64,000 nt of DNA from Methanoculleus sp. (GTDB lineage Archaea > Halobacteriota > Methanomicrobia > Methanomicrobiales > Methanomicrobiaceae), in assembly GCA_011048835.1 (NCBI GenBank), contig DSDF01000022.1, positions 1 to 64,000 on the forward strand, given 5' to 3'. The position numbers and the translations under genes are program-made. Numbering within the stretch: position 1 is the stretch's first letter; every line of letters starts with the position of its first letter. This document shows positions 41,160 to 50,369 of the stretch, one piece after another. Under the pieces are notes generated by a model. It was not told where the DNA came from, searched no databases, and saw only the letters and a program-made list of their open reading frames with translations.

Positions 41160-43334
41160 TCAGGGCCGCCTGCGCAGCAGCAGGACAAGGGGGAGCGAGA
41201 GGAGCGGTGCGGCGGTGAGCGGGCTTTGTTGTGCCGGGGGATCGGATGAATCGGGCTGTTCGGGGGGTGCCGGCGCCCGTGAGGGAACGGGGGACGGGGC
41301 CGGTGCGGGGGTGATGGCGGCCTCTCGTCCCTCTCCGCTATTCTCCCGGGACGGGGGATCCTGCATGCAGGCGGCGGCGATAATGGAAGAACCCGGGCTT
41401 TCCACCCGGAACCAGACCATGCCATCTCGCTTCCCGGCAAACGATACGGGCAGCTCCTCCCAGGCGCCGTCGTGGAAGCGGAGCATGTCCACACCTGCCG
41501 GGGAGATCCCCTTACCTGCCAGCCATGGTGCCGGGAGTGCAAAGATGAAAGAAACGGTTTCAATTTCGTCTTCGCCGATCCGGTAGAATGTCACCGCAGT
41601 GCACGCGTAGAGGGTGGCGTCCGGGGAATCGAGCGGTGCGGGGATCCTGCACTCGTTCGCCGTCACCAGCACGGAATCGACCGGTGCCGTGACCCTGATG
41701 GTCACCGCCTGCAGGGCTCCCGACCTGAGCGCCAGCGTGCGGTTCTCCCCCGGCACGAGGTCCGCGGCATACGCCGCTGCGGTGGAGGAAGCCCCTCCCT
41801 CGCCGGACAGCGGGGCCCGGGGAGCCGGGGCAGGCTCAGGTGTCGGGTCGGGCGTGGGCGGTGTCGTGGGCGCGGGAGTTGCCGGCGCAATGACCGTGAA
41901 CCCGGCGGCGAGCGTGGCTTCCTGGCCGTCGGTGTTCCTGAGGGTCACGTCCCTAGCGCCGGGGACGGTGCCCCCGAGGTCAAGGGAGCAGGTGATATGG
42001 GTGCCGTTGATGTACACTACGTCGCCGGCGCAGAGGTCGGGGGTGCCGGCCCGGCGGCATATGACCTGCGGTGCGGGGAGGAACCCGGACCCCGTGATCC
42101 GCACCACGGCCAGTACGGTGCCCGAGACTCCCTCATCGGGCCAAATTGCGGTGATATGCGGCGGTTCGTGGGTCACGGCAAAGCCGTCGACGAGCACCCC
42201 CTCCTTCCCGTCGCCGTTGATCACCCGCACATCCCACGTGCCGGCGTCCGCGGATGAGAGGTTGAAGGTGCAGGTGATGGTCTCCGCCGAGAGGCGGGTG
42301 GCATTGCCCCCCGGGATAATGGTTGCGCCCTGTTGCAGGCTGACTGTGGGATTGTTCCGGAAATCGCTGCCGTTCACGGTAGCGTTCACGCAGGAGGACC
42401 CGCGCGTCGCCGAGGAGGGGGTGATCCCGGTCACGGCCGGGGCGGGCGGTATCCGGTAGACGTACACGCAGTCGCCGCCCGCCGAGGTCACGTAGACGCG
42501 GTTTTCGGCGCCAATGGCGATCCCGCAGGGATCGGTGCAGGCAAATGCCGCCACAAAATCGCCCGCCTGCGAAAAGATCTCCACGCGGTCGTTGTCCCTG
42601 TCGGTGACGAAGAGAAAGCCCGACCTGTTGATCGCCACAGCGTAGGGGTGGTCGAAGTCGCCCTCGGCAGTGCCGGAGATGATGTCAGAGGGCCATTTCC
42701 GGAGAAACGTGCCGGCCGCCGAAAAGACCTGGATGCGGTGGTTATTCGTGTCCGCGACGAACACCTCGCCTGCCGTCGCCGCGATGCCGGTGGGATTCCA
42801 GAACTGACCGGTGCCGCTGCCGGCACTCCCTATGGTGCCTTCCAGCGCATACGTGGTATTGTAGACGCTAATCCGGTCCAAAGCCCAGTCGGTGCAGAAG
42901 GTCCGTGAGCCCTCGTCCACCGCGATACCCTTTCCATCCCCGGGAAAGGGGTGGGTGGCGAGATGCACTCCCGAGGGGGTGAATAGTTTGAGTTTTTTAT
43001 TCTGGTTGTCGGCGACGTGCACCGCGCCGCTGCCGTTCACCGCCACGGCATAAGGGAACATGAACTGGTCGTCTCCTGATCCGAACGATCCCCAGCTGGT
43101 GACGTAGGTGCCGTCTGCCGAAAAGACCTGGATGCGGTGGTTGTAGGTATCGGCCACGTAGACAAAGCCGGACTCGTTCACCACGATGCCGTAGGGCCTG
43201 TCGAATTCTCCCCCGGCGGTGCCGGATCCCGCGAACGACGACTCGAGAACGTAGGTATCCGCCGACGCGGGAGCGATGAGCAGCGTCACGGCGAGGACGA
43301 CCGAAAAGAGCGGGACAGCGGGGCGTGTATGCAT
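41160..43334 (-). CDS. Surface protein with NHL propeller, two TIG domains and C-terminal anchor
   Basis: A 724-residue exported protein. MHTRPAVPLFSVVLAVTLLIAPASA is the signal peptide. Residues about 30-310 hold six NHL repeats (FDRPYGIVVNESGFVYVADTYNHRIQVFSADG is the first, about 43-74). Two IPT/TIG domains follow (VTGITPSSATRGSS and ITAIWPDEGVSGTV start them), then a Pro/Thr linker (TPAPTTPPTPDPTPEPAPAP). A PGF-pre-PGF-like beta domain comes next (PWLAGKGISPAGVDMLRFHDGAWEEL). The end is a hydrophobic helix PLLSLPLVLLLRRRP with basic stop, the form of archaeal sorted or membrane-anchored surface proteins. It is likely on the cell surface and may bind a ligand through the propeller. Confidence 0.88.
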   Translation of the reverse strand: MHTRPAVPLFSVVLAVTLLIAPASADTYVLESSFAGSGTAGGEFDRPYGIVVNESGFVYVADTYNHRIQVFSADGTYVTSWGSFGSGDDQFMFPYAVAVNGSGAVHVADNQNKKLKLFTPSGVHLATHPFPGDGKGIAVDEGSRTFCTDWALDRISVYNTTYALEGTIGSAGSGTGQFWNPTGIAATAGEVFVADTNNHRIQVFSAAGTFLRKWPSDIISGTAEGDFDHPYAVAINRSGFLFVTDRDNDRVEIFSQAGDFVAAFACTDPCGIAIGAENRVYVTSAGGDCVYVYRIPPAPAVTGITPSSATRGSSCVNATVNGSDFRNNPTVSLQQGATIIPGGNATRLSAETITCTFNLSSADAGTWDVRVINGDGKEGVLVDGFAVTHEPPHITAIWPDEGVSGTVLAVVRITGSGFLPAPQVICRRAGTPDLCAGDVVYINGTHITCSLDLGGTVPGARDVTLRNTDGQEATLAAGFTVIAPATPAPTTPPTPDPTPEPAPAPRAPLSGEGGASSTAAAYAADLVPGENRTLALRSGALQAVTIRVTAPVDSVLVTANECRIPAPLDSPDATLYACTAVTFYRIGEDEIETVSFIFALPAPWLAGKGISPAGVDMLRFHDGAWEELPVSFAGKRDGMVWFRVESPGSSIIAAACMQDPPSRENSGEGREAAITPAPAPSPVPSRAPAPPEQPDSSDPPAQQSPLTAAPLLSLPLVLLLRRRP

Positions 43335-43519
43335 ATATGGGGGTGAATTTTCCCCTGATAAATTCCTTCTTGTTTTTTCTCGGACTATCTGAGAGCAGAG
43401 GTTCTCAAATCGGCCTTGTCCGGGAGGATACCCCGCTGCTCCGGGGACCGGGATGGGTTCCGGTAGCCATAGGTAGATTATTATAGAAAGGAGTTGATGG
43501 CACCCGTGAGGTGCATGGG

Positions 43520-43768
43520 ATGGCATATGGAGATATTGATCAGATGCGCCAGGAGGGTGACCTGAAAGGCCTCTTCGGCCTGCTCGAAGGCGAAGACCAG
43601 TACGCGCGCAGGATGGCAACCGAAGCCCTCTGCACGCTCTGCAGTCCAGAGGCGGCAGAGAAGCTGGCACAGCTGAAGTTCCGGGACACCGATCAGCGTG
43701 TCCGCGACGTTGCAAGCCGCGGGCACGCGCAGGTCGTTGCTGCCCTGAAAGCGCGGGAAAGTCCCTGA
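43520..43768 (+). CDS. Small HEAT-repeat protein
   Basis: An 82-residue all-helical protein. DIDQMRQEGDLKGLFGLL, EDQYARRMATEALCTLC and PEAAEKLAQLKFRDTDQRVRDVASRGHAQVVAAL form two or three HEAT-like helix pairs. Such proteins usually bind other proteins. GAGGTG lies six bases before the ATG at 43520 and a TTATTATAG TATA-like box about 35 bp upstream. Both neighbours face away or toward it, so it is a single gene. Confidence 0.72.
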   Translation: MAYGDIDQMRQEGDLKGLFGLLEGEDQYARRMATEALCTLCSPEAAEKLAQLKFRDTDQRVRDVASRGHAQVVAALKARESP

Positions 43769-43987
43769 CCGTGCGGTCCGGTCGGCCCATGACTGCAGGG
43801 AAAATGCCGGTCATCGTTTGCATGCCGGGGCGTGAGCACCACCCCGGCAATGGCCGGCATCCGTCCCGGCTCCGCAAGTGTATCTCATGGCCGAAAACAT
43901 GCGGAAAAGCTGTTTCTTGAAGCCCTGACACCCGGGTGCACCGCAAGGGTTGCAGTATCCGCGCCCGCCGCTGCCCGCCGGGCACAG

Positions 43988-46150
43988 TCATGGGTTTTGG
44001 GCACGCGTTCTGGCAATGCCTGCCGGAACCACGATCGCAAAGCGCGCTCCCTCTCCTTCCCTGCCGCATTCGTGTATGGAAATGCCGGTGATGGAGAGTA
44101 TCTCCTTTGCCAGAAAGAGGCCGTATCCTTTGTGTTTGCCGACGCCCTTGCGGAAGATCTCCTCCTTCATCCCGTCAGGAACGCCCCTCCCGTCGTCCTC
44201 CACGAGGATCACGGCACCGCCGTCCCTCCCCCGGGCCGAAACCCGGATCGCCGTCACCTTCTCCCCGTGCTGGATCGAATTGCTGATCAGGTTGAAAAAG
44301 ACCTTTTCCAGCATCGGATCGGCGAACACTTCCAGCGTGCCGGTCTCGATGGAGAGATCGACGGGGCCGAGGGAGAGGCTTCCCCCCGCCTGCTCCACCG
44401 TCTGCTGGACGTTCTGCCATACCGGCTGCTTGACGCCCATGTCCTCGTAATCACGGGTGAACTGGATCTGGCCTTCGATACGGTGGGTGAGCTGCTCGAT
44501 GAGGTCGATATACCGCTGAATTTCTGGACTTTGCGGCACCTCATCTTTGAGCAGGGTGACGTAGGCCAGCAATGCCGTGATCTGGTTGAGGATGTCGTGC
44601 CGGGTGATGCTGGAGAGCAGCTGCAGTTTTTCGTTCGCCCGTAGTACCGCCTGTCCCAGCTGCTTCTGTTCGGTCATGTCGCGAGCGATGGCGCAGAGCG
44701 TGGTCACCCGGCCCCCCTCCCTGTGCAGTGGCACAACAGTCACGTCGGCCCAGCGATTGATCCGGGGGTCAAAAAAGGCAATACTGGCTTTATTTTCAGA
44801 ATCGAAGACCTTTTTGCAGAGATCTTTCGCCTGTTCGACCACCTCGGCGGGGATCAGCCCTTCGAAGCTACGGCCGTGCAGGGATGCACGATCCCTTCCC
44901 AGCAGCCGCCCCACGTAGGGGTTGAGGTAGGTGACCCGGCCTGCGCGGTCGATGATCACGACGGCGTCCTCGGCGCTCTCCACCAGGGTCCGGAACCGGC
45001 GTTCGCTCTCTTCGAGCGCTTTTTTTGCCTTGATCCGCTCCGTGATGTCCCGTCCCACGGTCTGCACGCCCACGACTTTGCCGTGCAGGACGATTGGGGA
45101 TTCACTGACCTCGATCACCGCGGCAGACCCGTCCTTGCGCCGGAATTCGATCATTTCGCCTTCGATCGTTTCGCCGCGTGCGACGGCGTCATAGCATCGC
45201 TGCCATGCATCGCGGCTCGATTCGAGGAGATAGTCCCTGCACTTTTTGCCGATCAGCTCATCCGGTGTATAGCCGAGGATACGCTCCACCGCGGGGGAGA
45301 TGTAGGTGATCCCCCCCTCGTGGTAGCAGGTGTAGATCATGTCCGAGCTGCGCTGGGCAATCATGCGGAACATCTCCTCACTCGTCCGTACGGCCTCCTC
45401 CGCCTGGATGCGCTCCCTGAGATCGCGGGCGATGGCGCAGACGACGGGTCGGTCGCCGATCATGACCATGGTTCCCCTGATCTCCACCGGGATCTCATCA
45501 CCGGTCCTCGTGCGATGAACAGTGCGAATAATCCCGCTCTTCTGCTGCGTGATATTCCGCCAGGCCTCTTCCCATGCCGCAGGGGAGAGCTCCGGGCTGA
45601 TGTCCGGCACCCGCATGCCCACCAGCTCGTCGCGGCAGAACCCGAGGAGACTGCAGGCGGCATCATTGACGTAGATGAACCGCCCATCCTCTTCCAACCA
45701 GAAAATCAGGTCCCCCGACCGGTCGATGGAATACTGGATCATCCGCAGCAGGTCCCGTGACCGTCGCCTCTCAGTGATATCGAGGGTTGTCTCCACCGCC
45801 CCCACGACCTCTCCCGCTTCATCGAGCAGCGGGTAGCCGCTGACAAACCATGCCCTCCCGTCGGGTGTGGTCATATCTGCGCTCTGCGGTTGTTGTGTCG
45901 TCATCGCCATCGCCACGGGGCACCCGGGGCATGGCAGGGTGCGCTGGTGCCAGAGCTCATAGCAGTGGCGCCCCACGATGTCGTCCGGCTTCATGGCGAT
46001 GGATTCTGCTGCCGCCCTGTTCGCCCAGAGGATGCGCAAGCTCGTGTCCTGGAAGGTGATGTTCTCCCGCACCGAATCGAGAATAATCCTCTTCTCTTTT
46101 TCGCTTGCCCTGAGCGCCGCTTCCGCCTCCTTGATCTCGTCGATGGGCAC
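43988..46150 (-). CDS. PAS-domain histidine kinase, 3' part of a hybrid kinase split by TAA
   Basis: A 720-residue kinase with no membrane segment. Four PAS domains occupy about residues 10-510 (the first holds CYELWHQRTLPCPGCPVAMA; the fourth ends near FDPRINRWADVTVVP). The histidine box is SSITRHDILNQITALLAY, the N box NLISNSIQHGEK, G1 VEDDGRGVPDG and G2 KHKGYGLFLAKEI, all intact. The GTG at 46150 is the first possible start after a TAA (46190-46192) that is in the same frame as the upstream receiver-PAS gene. The DNA between (DETGAVYAALEVAV if translated) continues the PAS domain, so this was one gene. It may be expressed by restart or be broken. Confidence 0.8.
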   Translation of the reverse strand: MPIDEIKEAEAALRASEKEKRIILDSVRENITFQDTSLRILWANRAAAESIAMKPDDIVGRHCYELWHQRTLPCPGCPVAMAMTTQQPQSADMTTPDGRAWFVSGYPLLDEAGEVVGAVETTLDITERRRSRDLLRMIQYSIDRSGDLIFWLEEDGRFIYVNDAACSLLGFCRDELVGMRVPDISPELSPAAWEEAWRNITQQKSGIIRTVHRTRTGDEIPVEIRGTMVMIGDRPVVCAIARDLRERIQAEEAVRTSEEMFRMIAQRSSDMIYTCYHEGGITYISPAVERILGYTPDELIGKKCRDYLLESSRDAWQRCYDAVARGETIEGEMIEFRRKDGSAAVIEVSESPIVLHGKVVGVQTVGRDITERIKAKKALEESERRFRTLVESAEDAVVIIDRAGRVTYLNPYVGRLLGRDRASLHGRSFEGLIPAEVVEQAKDLCKKVFDSENKASIAFFDPRINRWADVTVVPLHREGGRVTTLCAIARDMTEQKQLGQAVLRANEKLQLLSSITRHDILNQITALLAYVTLLKDEVPQSPEIQRYIDLIEQLTHRIEGQIQFTRDYEDMGVKQPVWQNVQQTVEQAGGSLSLGPVDLSIETGTLEVFADPMLEKVFFNLISNSIQHGEKVTAIRVSARGRDGGAVILVEDDGRGVPDGMKEEIFRKGVGKHKGYGLFLAKEILSITGISIHECGREGEGARFAIVVPAGIARTRAQNP

Positions 46151-46189
46151 GGCGACCTCGAGGGCGGCGTATACCGCTCCCGTCTCGTC

Positions 46190-46870
46190 TTAGAGCGGCG
46201 TGGCGATAACTTCGAAATGGTATTGTTCTCCCGCTTCCCCCGTGAATACCCGCTCAAAGATGGATCGCTCGACCTTGCTATCGAAGATCTGGCGGATGGT
46301 GCATCCGGGGCACTCATCGTCCCGCCCGTGAAGGGCGCGGTAGCAGAGATCTCCCTCCGTGTCTCCGCAGATCTCCCTGGTGACCCTATTGGTCCAGAGT
46401 ACATGGAACCTGGGGTCGATGATGGCAAGGCAGGCGCCGATATTCTCCGAGACCTGTTCGAGACGGTTTCTTTCTTCTTCCAGCGATTTCTCCGTTTCCC
46501 GCTGGCGGACCGCCTGCCTGATCTTGTGGGCAAGTTCGGTGAACTGGGCGGTGGCATCACCGCCTTTCTGCACATAAAAATTTGCTCCGCTGTTCAGCGC
46601 ATCGATCACCACGTCCTCCCGTCCCCTGCCGGTGAAGATGATGAACGGTATGACGCTTCCCCGTTCTCTCAATTCCCTGAGGAATTCGATACCGTCCATG
46701 CCCGGCATCTGGAAATCGGAGACCACGACGTCAAACGTGCCTTGCTCGAGAAGTTCGAGGCCTTCCTGTGCCGATGATGCGGTGTACACCCGGATGCCTT
46801 CCTCCCGCTCAAGAAAGAGTGCGCCGATATCGAGCAGCATCGGTTCGTCGTCGACGAGCAGAACATCCAT
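46190..46870 (-). CDS. Receiver + PAS protein, 5' part of a hybrid kinase split by TAA
   Basis: A 226-residue product. MDVLLVDDEPMLLDIG to GANFYVQKGG is a full receiver domain, with VVSDFQMPGMDG as phospho-Asp site and FTGRGR and QKGG as the Thr and Lys sites. A linker helix (RQAVRQRETEKSLEEERNRLEQ) leads into a PAS domain with ACLAIIDPRFHVLWTN and CYRALHGRDDECPGC. The PAS stops at VIATPL followed by TAA, where related domains continue with Tyr-Asp. The kinase part follows in the same frame. A TATA box (46913-46929) lies about 45-60 bp upstream of the ATG. Confidence 0.78.
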   Translation of the reverse strand: MDVLLVDDEPMLLDIGALFLEREEGIRVYTASSAQEGLELLEQGTFDVVVSDFQMPGMDGIEFLRELRERGSVIPFIIFTGRGREDVVIDALNSGANFYVQKGGDATAQFTELAHKIRQAVRQRETEKSLEEERNRLEQVSENIGACLAIIDPRFHVLWTNRVTREICGDTEGDLCYRALHGRDDECPGCTIRQIFDSKVERSIFERVFTGEAGEQYHFEVIATPL

Positions 46871-46912
46871 GGTCTCGTCCCCGGAGAAGTATTCGAGAAG
46901 AATAGATGTGCT

Positions 46913-46929
46913 CCATTTTTATATGTATG
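46913..46929 (-). promoter_or_regulatory. TATA box of the receiver-PAS/kinase gene
   Basis: The minus strand reads CATACATATAAAAATGG 43-59 bp before the ATG at 46870, giving a leader of about 15-20 nt. Confidence 0.5.
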
Positions 46930-46961
46930 CAGCGATACCCACTTCCAGTGCGGGGAGAAGT

Positions 46962-47102
46962 ATGGTGCGCATCCGTGCGGCAGAGGTCCCCGCTCTCGTT
47001 GGCGGTGCAGGAATGACTTTCCGCGCCTTCTGTGTCGTCATCCGGGGGCGGCGAACAGCAGTGATCATCGGAGACCCGCCCATTGCTCTCGCAATCGGGT
47101 GA
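46962..47102 (+). CDS. Possible 46-residue leader protein coupled to glgP
   Basis: A short frame that starts ATG GTG CGC with GGGGAGAAG as a well-placed ribosome site. It encodes MVRIRAAEVPALVGG, TFRAFCVVIRGRR, TAVIIGDPPIALAIG and ends in a TGA within the GGGTGATTGCC that also forms the ribosome site of glgP. The product has alternating hydrophobic stretches but no motif I know. The arrangement suggests translational coupling to the phosphorylase gene. It could also be a chance frame. Confidence 0.4.
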   Translation: MVRIRAAEVPALVGGAGMTFRAFCVVIRGRRTAVIIGDPPIALAIG

Positions 47103-47107
47103 TTGCC

Positions 47108-49252
47108 GTGCATGAGATAGACAGGGAACGCTTTGCCCACATTCCGGAAAGGGTTTCGGGGCTGGTCGATCTCGCCTATAACCTCTGGTGGAGCTGGCAC
47201 CCTGCAGCGAAGATGCTTTTCAAGCAGCTCAACCGGCAGGCCTGGAAGGAGAGCATCCATAACCCGGTCAAGATGCTGCAGCATATTCCCCCGGAGTATC
47301 TCGAGGCGGCCTGTGCGGATCCGGGATACCTCCACCGCTATGATATCATCATCGACCGTTTCAGGCGCTACATGGACAGCCGTGTATCGTGGTACGGGGA
47401 TGCGATCAGCGGTGAGCAATCCTCTGCGATAGCATATTTCTCCGCCGAATATGGCCTCCAGCATTCGCTCCCGTTTTTTGCCGGCGGTCTGGGCTTTCTG
47501 GCGGGCGACCACCTCAAGGAGTGCAGCGATCTCGGGGTTCCCATCATCGGCGTGGGGTTCATGTATGCGCAGGGCTACCTCGACCAGGACATCAGCACCG
47601 ATGGCTGGCAGGAGAGCATCGAGGAGCTGATCGATCGCGACGCCGCCCCCATCACGCGCGTGCTCGGCGGCGACGGGAGCCAGGTTGTCGTGCAGGTCCC
47701 GCTCATCGACCCCCCCATGTACGTCGCCGTCTGGAAGGTACAGGTGGGGCGCGTCCCGCTGTTTCTGCTGGATACCGATATCGACCGCAATCGTCCCGAG
47801 TACCGGACGATCTCCCACCGCCTCTATATCGGTGACCGGGAGCAGCGGCTGCGGCAGGAGATCGTGCTCGGCATCGGAGGATGGCGTGTGCTCCGGCACC
47901 TCGGGATCGCCGTCTCCGCGATCCACCTCAATGAAGGGCACCCCGCATTCGCCCTGCTCGAGCTGATCAGGGAGGCGCGGGAGGCGGGGATGGAGAGGGA
48001 GGAGGCCATGAAGGTGGTGCGGAACAGGACGGTGTTTACCACCCATTCCCCGGTTCCGGCGGCGATCGACACGTTCCCGGCAGACCTGATCGAACCGTAC
48101 TTCAGGTCCTACCTCCGGGCCGTCGGCATGGGGAATGCGGACTTTTTCGCACTCGGGGAGCGCCCGGGGTACCGTGACGAGGGCTTCAATATGACCGCGT
48201 TCGCCCTGAGGGCGACAGGCCACCACAACGCGGTCAGTCAGAAACACGGTTCGGTGGCGCGCCAGATGTGGCGGGAGCTCTGGCCCGAGATCCCCGAGGA
48301 CTTCGTGCCCATCGACTCCATCACCAACGGCGTGCACCTGCCCACATGGCTCAATGCGAGAATGGAAAGGCTCTACAGCAAGTATACCGGGGGAACATGC
48401 CCCTACTGGAAACAGGAGCATGATAACCCGGCGGTCTGGGCGTTGATCGACGAGATCCCCGACGGCGAGCTCTGGGAGCAGCACACCTGGCTCAAGAACA
48501 AATTGTTTAACCGGATCAAGGAGAGAAAACGGATGAAATGGGCGGAAGGGCTCGACGATCCCCTTAACCTGGTCGCAGAGGGGCTGATGCTCGATCCGAC
48601 GGTCCTCACGCTCGGCTTTGCACGGCGTTTTTCGGCCTATAAGCGCGCCGATCTCATCTTTTATGACCGCGAGCGTCTTAAGGCGCTCCTCAACAATCCC
48701 CTCAGGCCCGTCCAGGTTGTCTTTGCGGGGAAGGCGCATCCCGATGATACCGAGGGCAAGAGGATCCTCCAGAGCATCTACCGGTGTGCGCAGGACCCGT
48801 CGTTCGGGGGACGGATCGCGTTTCTCGAGGACTACGGTGAACAGTCAGCCCAGTACATGGTCCACGGCGTGGACGTCTGGCTCAACAATCCCCTTCCTCC
48901 CTGGGAGGCTTGCGGGACGAGCGGGATGAAGGCGGCAATGACCGGGGTGCTTAACCTGAGCATCCTCGACGGTTGGTGGATCGAAGGCTACAATGGCCGC
49001 AACGGCTGGGCGTTTGGCGATCATTCCCCACCGGTGAACCGCGACGCCGCCGATGCCGCCGCGATCTACGATCTGCTCGAGAAGGAGATCGTCCCGCTCT
49101 ATTACCGGCGGGCGCTCGACAACATTCCCCACGAGTGGGTGGCGATGATGAAGGCATCCATAAAAAGCATTGCACCTGCGTTCTGCTCCCGGCGGATGGT
49201 CAAGGAATACGTGCAGCGCTACTACCGCCACGTGCTCGGGACGCCTCCCTGA
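47108..49252 (+). CDS. glgP: Alpha-glucan (glycogen) phosphorylase
   Basis: Releases glucose 1-phosphate from stored glycogen. The 714 residues fit the shorter alpha-glucan phosphorylase group of archaea and bacteria. LVDLAYNLWWSWHPAAKMLF is the N-terminal family segment; AYFSAEYGLQHSLPFFAGGLGFLAGDHLK, HLNEGHPAFALLEL, TLGFARRFSAYKRADL and PWEACGTSGMKAAMTGVLNLSILDGWW (with the PLP lysine) are the active-site segments. The GTG at 47108 is preceded by GGTGAT at the right distance; a GTG at 47099 is the alternative. Together with gap and phosphoglycerate mutase it links glycogen storage to central carbon flow. Confidence 0.94.
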   Translation: MHEIDRERFAHIPERVSGLVDLAYNLWWSWHPAAKMLFKQLNRQAWKESIHNPVKMLQHIPPEYLEAACADPGYLHRYDIIIDRFRRYMDSRVSWYGDAISGEQSSAIAYFSAEYGLQHSLPFFAGGLGFLAGDHLKECSDLGVPIIGVGFMYAQGYLDQDISTDGWQESIEELIDRDAAPITRVLGGDGSQVVVQVPLIDPPMYVAVWKVQVGRVPLFLLDTDIDRNRPEYRTISHRLYIGDREQRLRQEIVLGIGGWRVLRHLGIAVSAIHLNEGHPAFALLELIREAREAGMEREEAMKVVRNRTVFTTHSPVPAAIDTFPADLIEPYFRSYLRAVGMGNADFFALGERPGYRDEGFNMTAFALRATGHHNAVSQKHGSVARQMWRELWPEIPEDFVPIDSITNGVHLPTWLNARMERLYSKYTGGTCPYWKQEHDNPAVWALIDEIPDGELWEQHTWLKNKLFNRIKERKRMKWAEGLDDPLNLVAEGLMLDPTVLTLGFARRFSAYKRADLIFYDRERLKALLNNPLRPVQVVFAGKAHPDDTEGKRILQSIYRCAQDPSFGGRIAFLEDYGEQSAQYMVHGVDVWLNNPLPPWEACGTSGMKAAMTGVLNLSILDGWWIEGYNGRNGWAFGDHSPPVNRDAADAAAIYDLLEKEIVPLYYRRALDNIPHEWVAMMKASIKSIAPAFCSRRMVKEYVQRYYRHVLGTPP

Positions 49253-49278
49253 GCCCTCGTAGCGGCGATTCGCCCGGC

Positions 49279-50295
49279 TCACGCGGAATTCTCGTAGGGC
49301 TCGATTTCTTCGAGCAGGATATGGTAGGCGGCAACGGCCAGGGTGACGAGCAGCGGGCCCAGGATAATCCCCACCACGCCCAGCAGGGCGAGGCCGCCGA
49401 AGATGCCGATCATCATGAGCACCGCATTGATGGCCACCCGGCCTGCCATCATCTGCGGCCTGAAATAGAAGTCGGCAAGCCCCGATATGAGGGGGTAGCC
49501 GAGCACCACGATGATCACCGCACCACGCGGATCGCCGATGGCGAGCGCGTAGATGGCGAGGATGAGGATGAGGATCTGGGGACCGAGAAAGGGCACCAGC
49601 TGGAACAACCCGGAAAGTGCCGAGAAAAAGAGAATATTGCCGTACCCCAGCACGTAGAATACGGGAATGGACAAAAAGAACGTGATGATCGCCACTTCGA
49701 GGTTCACCACGTAGACGGCGTAGAGGGTGTCGACGGTGATGGTGGCGAGCTTCGATGCCGACCGGCGCGTCCTGTGCGGGAGGCGGCAGACGAGGTCGTC
49801 CCAGATGCGGTCGCCCAGGAGCATAAAGAGGTAGAAGGCCAGCACCATCAGAAAGAGCTGGAACAGGAGGAAGGGGAGGCCGAGAGCAAACCCGGAAACC
49901 CCGGATTCGATGAACCGCACCAGGGCGGCGGCTCGTTCTGCAATCTCCTCGGGGGCGAGCGGGATGGCTTCGAGATCAATCTGGACGTTCCTGATGCCCG
50001 CAATGATTGCCCGGAGGATCTCGAAGAGGAGATCGAGGTTGCCGGCGATCAGTGAAACCTTGGCGAGAAAGAGGCCGGCGATGACGGCGGACGTGAGCAG
50101 GGTGGTGATCGTTGCAGCAGCCCAGGGAGGCAGTTGGTCGCGCAGGCGACGCTGCAGGGGCATGACCACCACGGCGAGCGAGAGGCTGAGGATGAACGCG
50201 GTCAGGAGCGGAACCGTCATGATAAGGATGATGAAAAAGATCGCGCCCACTATGATGAGAGAGCGGGTATCCGCCCGCCGCCGCTCCGGTGTCAT
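49279..50295 (-). CDS. AI-2E family transporter-like membrane protein
   Basis: A 338-residue membrane protein with about seven helices. LIIVGAIFFIILIMTVPLLTAF starts it, followed by a MPLQRRLRDQLPPWAAATIT loop. A central amphipathic region (IDLEAIPLAPEEIAERAAALVRFIES) and the conserved GLFQLVPFLGPQILI and GVVGIILGPLLVTLAVAAY segments are typical of the AI-2E (formerly UPF0118) family. Members export autoinducer-2 or exchange Na+/H+ in some bacteria; the substrate here is unknown. It converges on glgP. Confidence 0.88.
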   Translation of the reverse strand: MTPERRRADTRSLIIVGAIFFIILIMTVPLLTAFILSLSLAVVVMPLQRRLRDQLPPWAAATITTLLTSAVIAGLFLAKVSLIAGNLDLLFEILRAIIAGIRNVQIDLEAIPLAPEEIAERAAALVRFIESGVSGFALGLPFLLFQLFLMVLAFYLFMLLGDRIWDDLVCRLPHRTRRSASKLATITVDTLYAVYVVNLEVAIITFFLSIPVFYVLGYGNILFFSALSGLFQLVPFLGPQILILILAIYALAIGDPRGAVIIVVLGYPLISGLADFYFRPQMMAGRVAINAVLMMIGIFGGLALLGVVGIILGPLLVTLAVAAYHILLEEIEPYENSA

Positions 50296-50369
50296 CTCAT
50301 CCAGAGTATCGGTGCTGGAGCATAAAAGCGCATACCTTTGCTTTCGTCCGGATGAATTGCCCCCATCGG

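Noticed and set aside
41160-43334. Long open frames on the plus strand opposite the NHL-TIG protein
   Set aside because: They mirror the codon pattern of the real gene; the minus-strand frame has a signal peptide, repeats and domains.
46190-46192. The in-frame stop as a pyrrolysine codon
   Set aside because: The codon is TAA; pyrrolysine uses TAG, and no PYLIS-like structure is visible.
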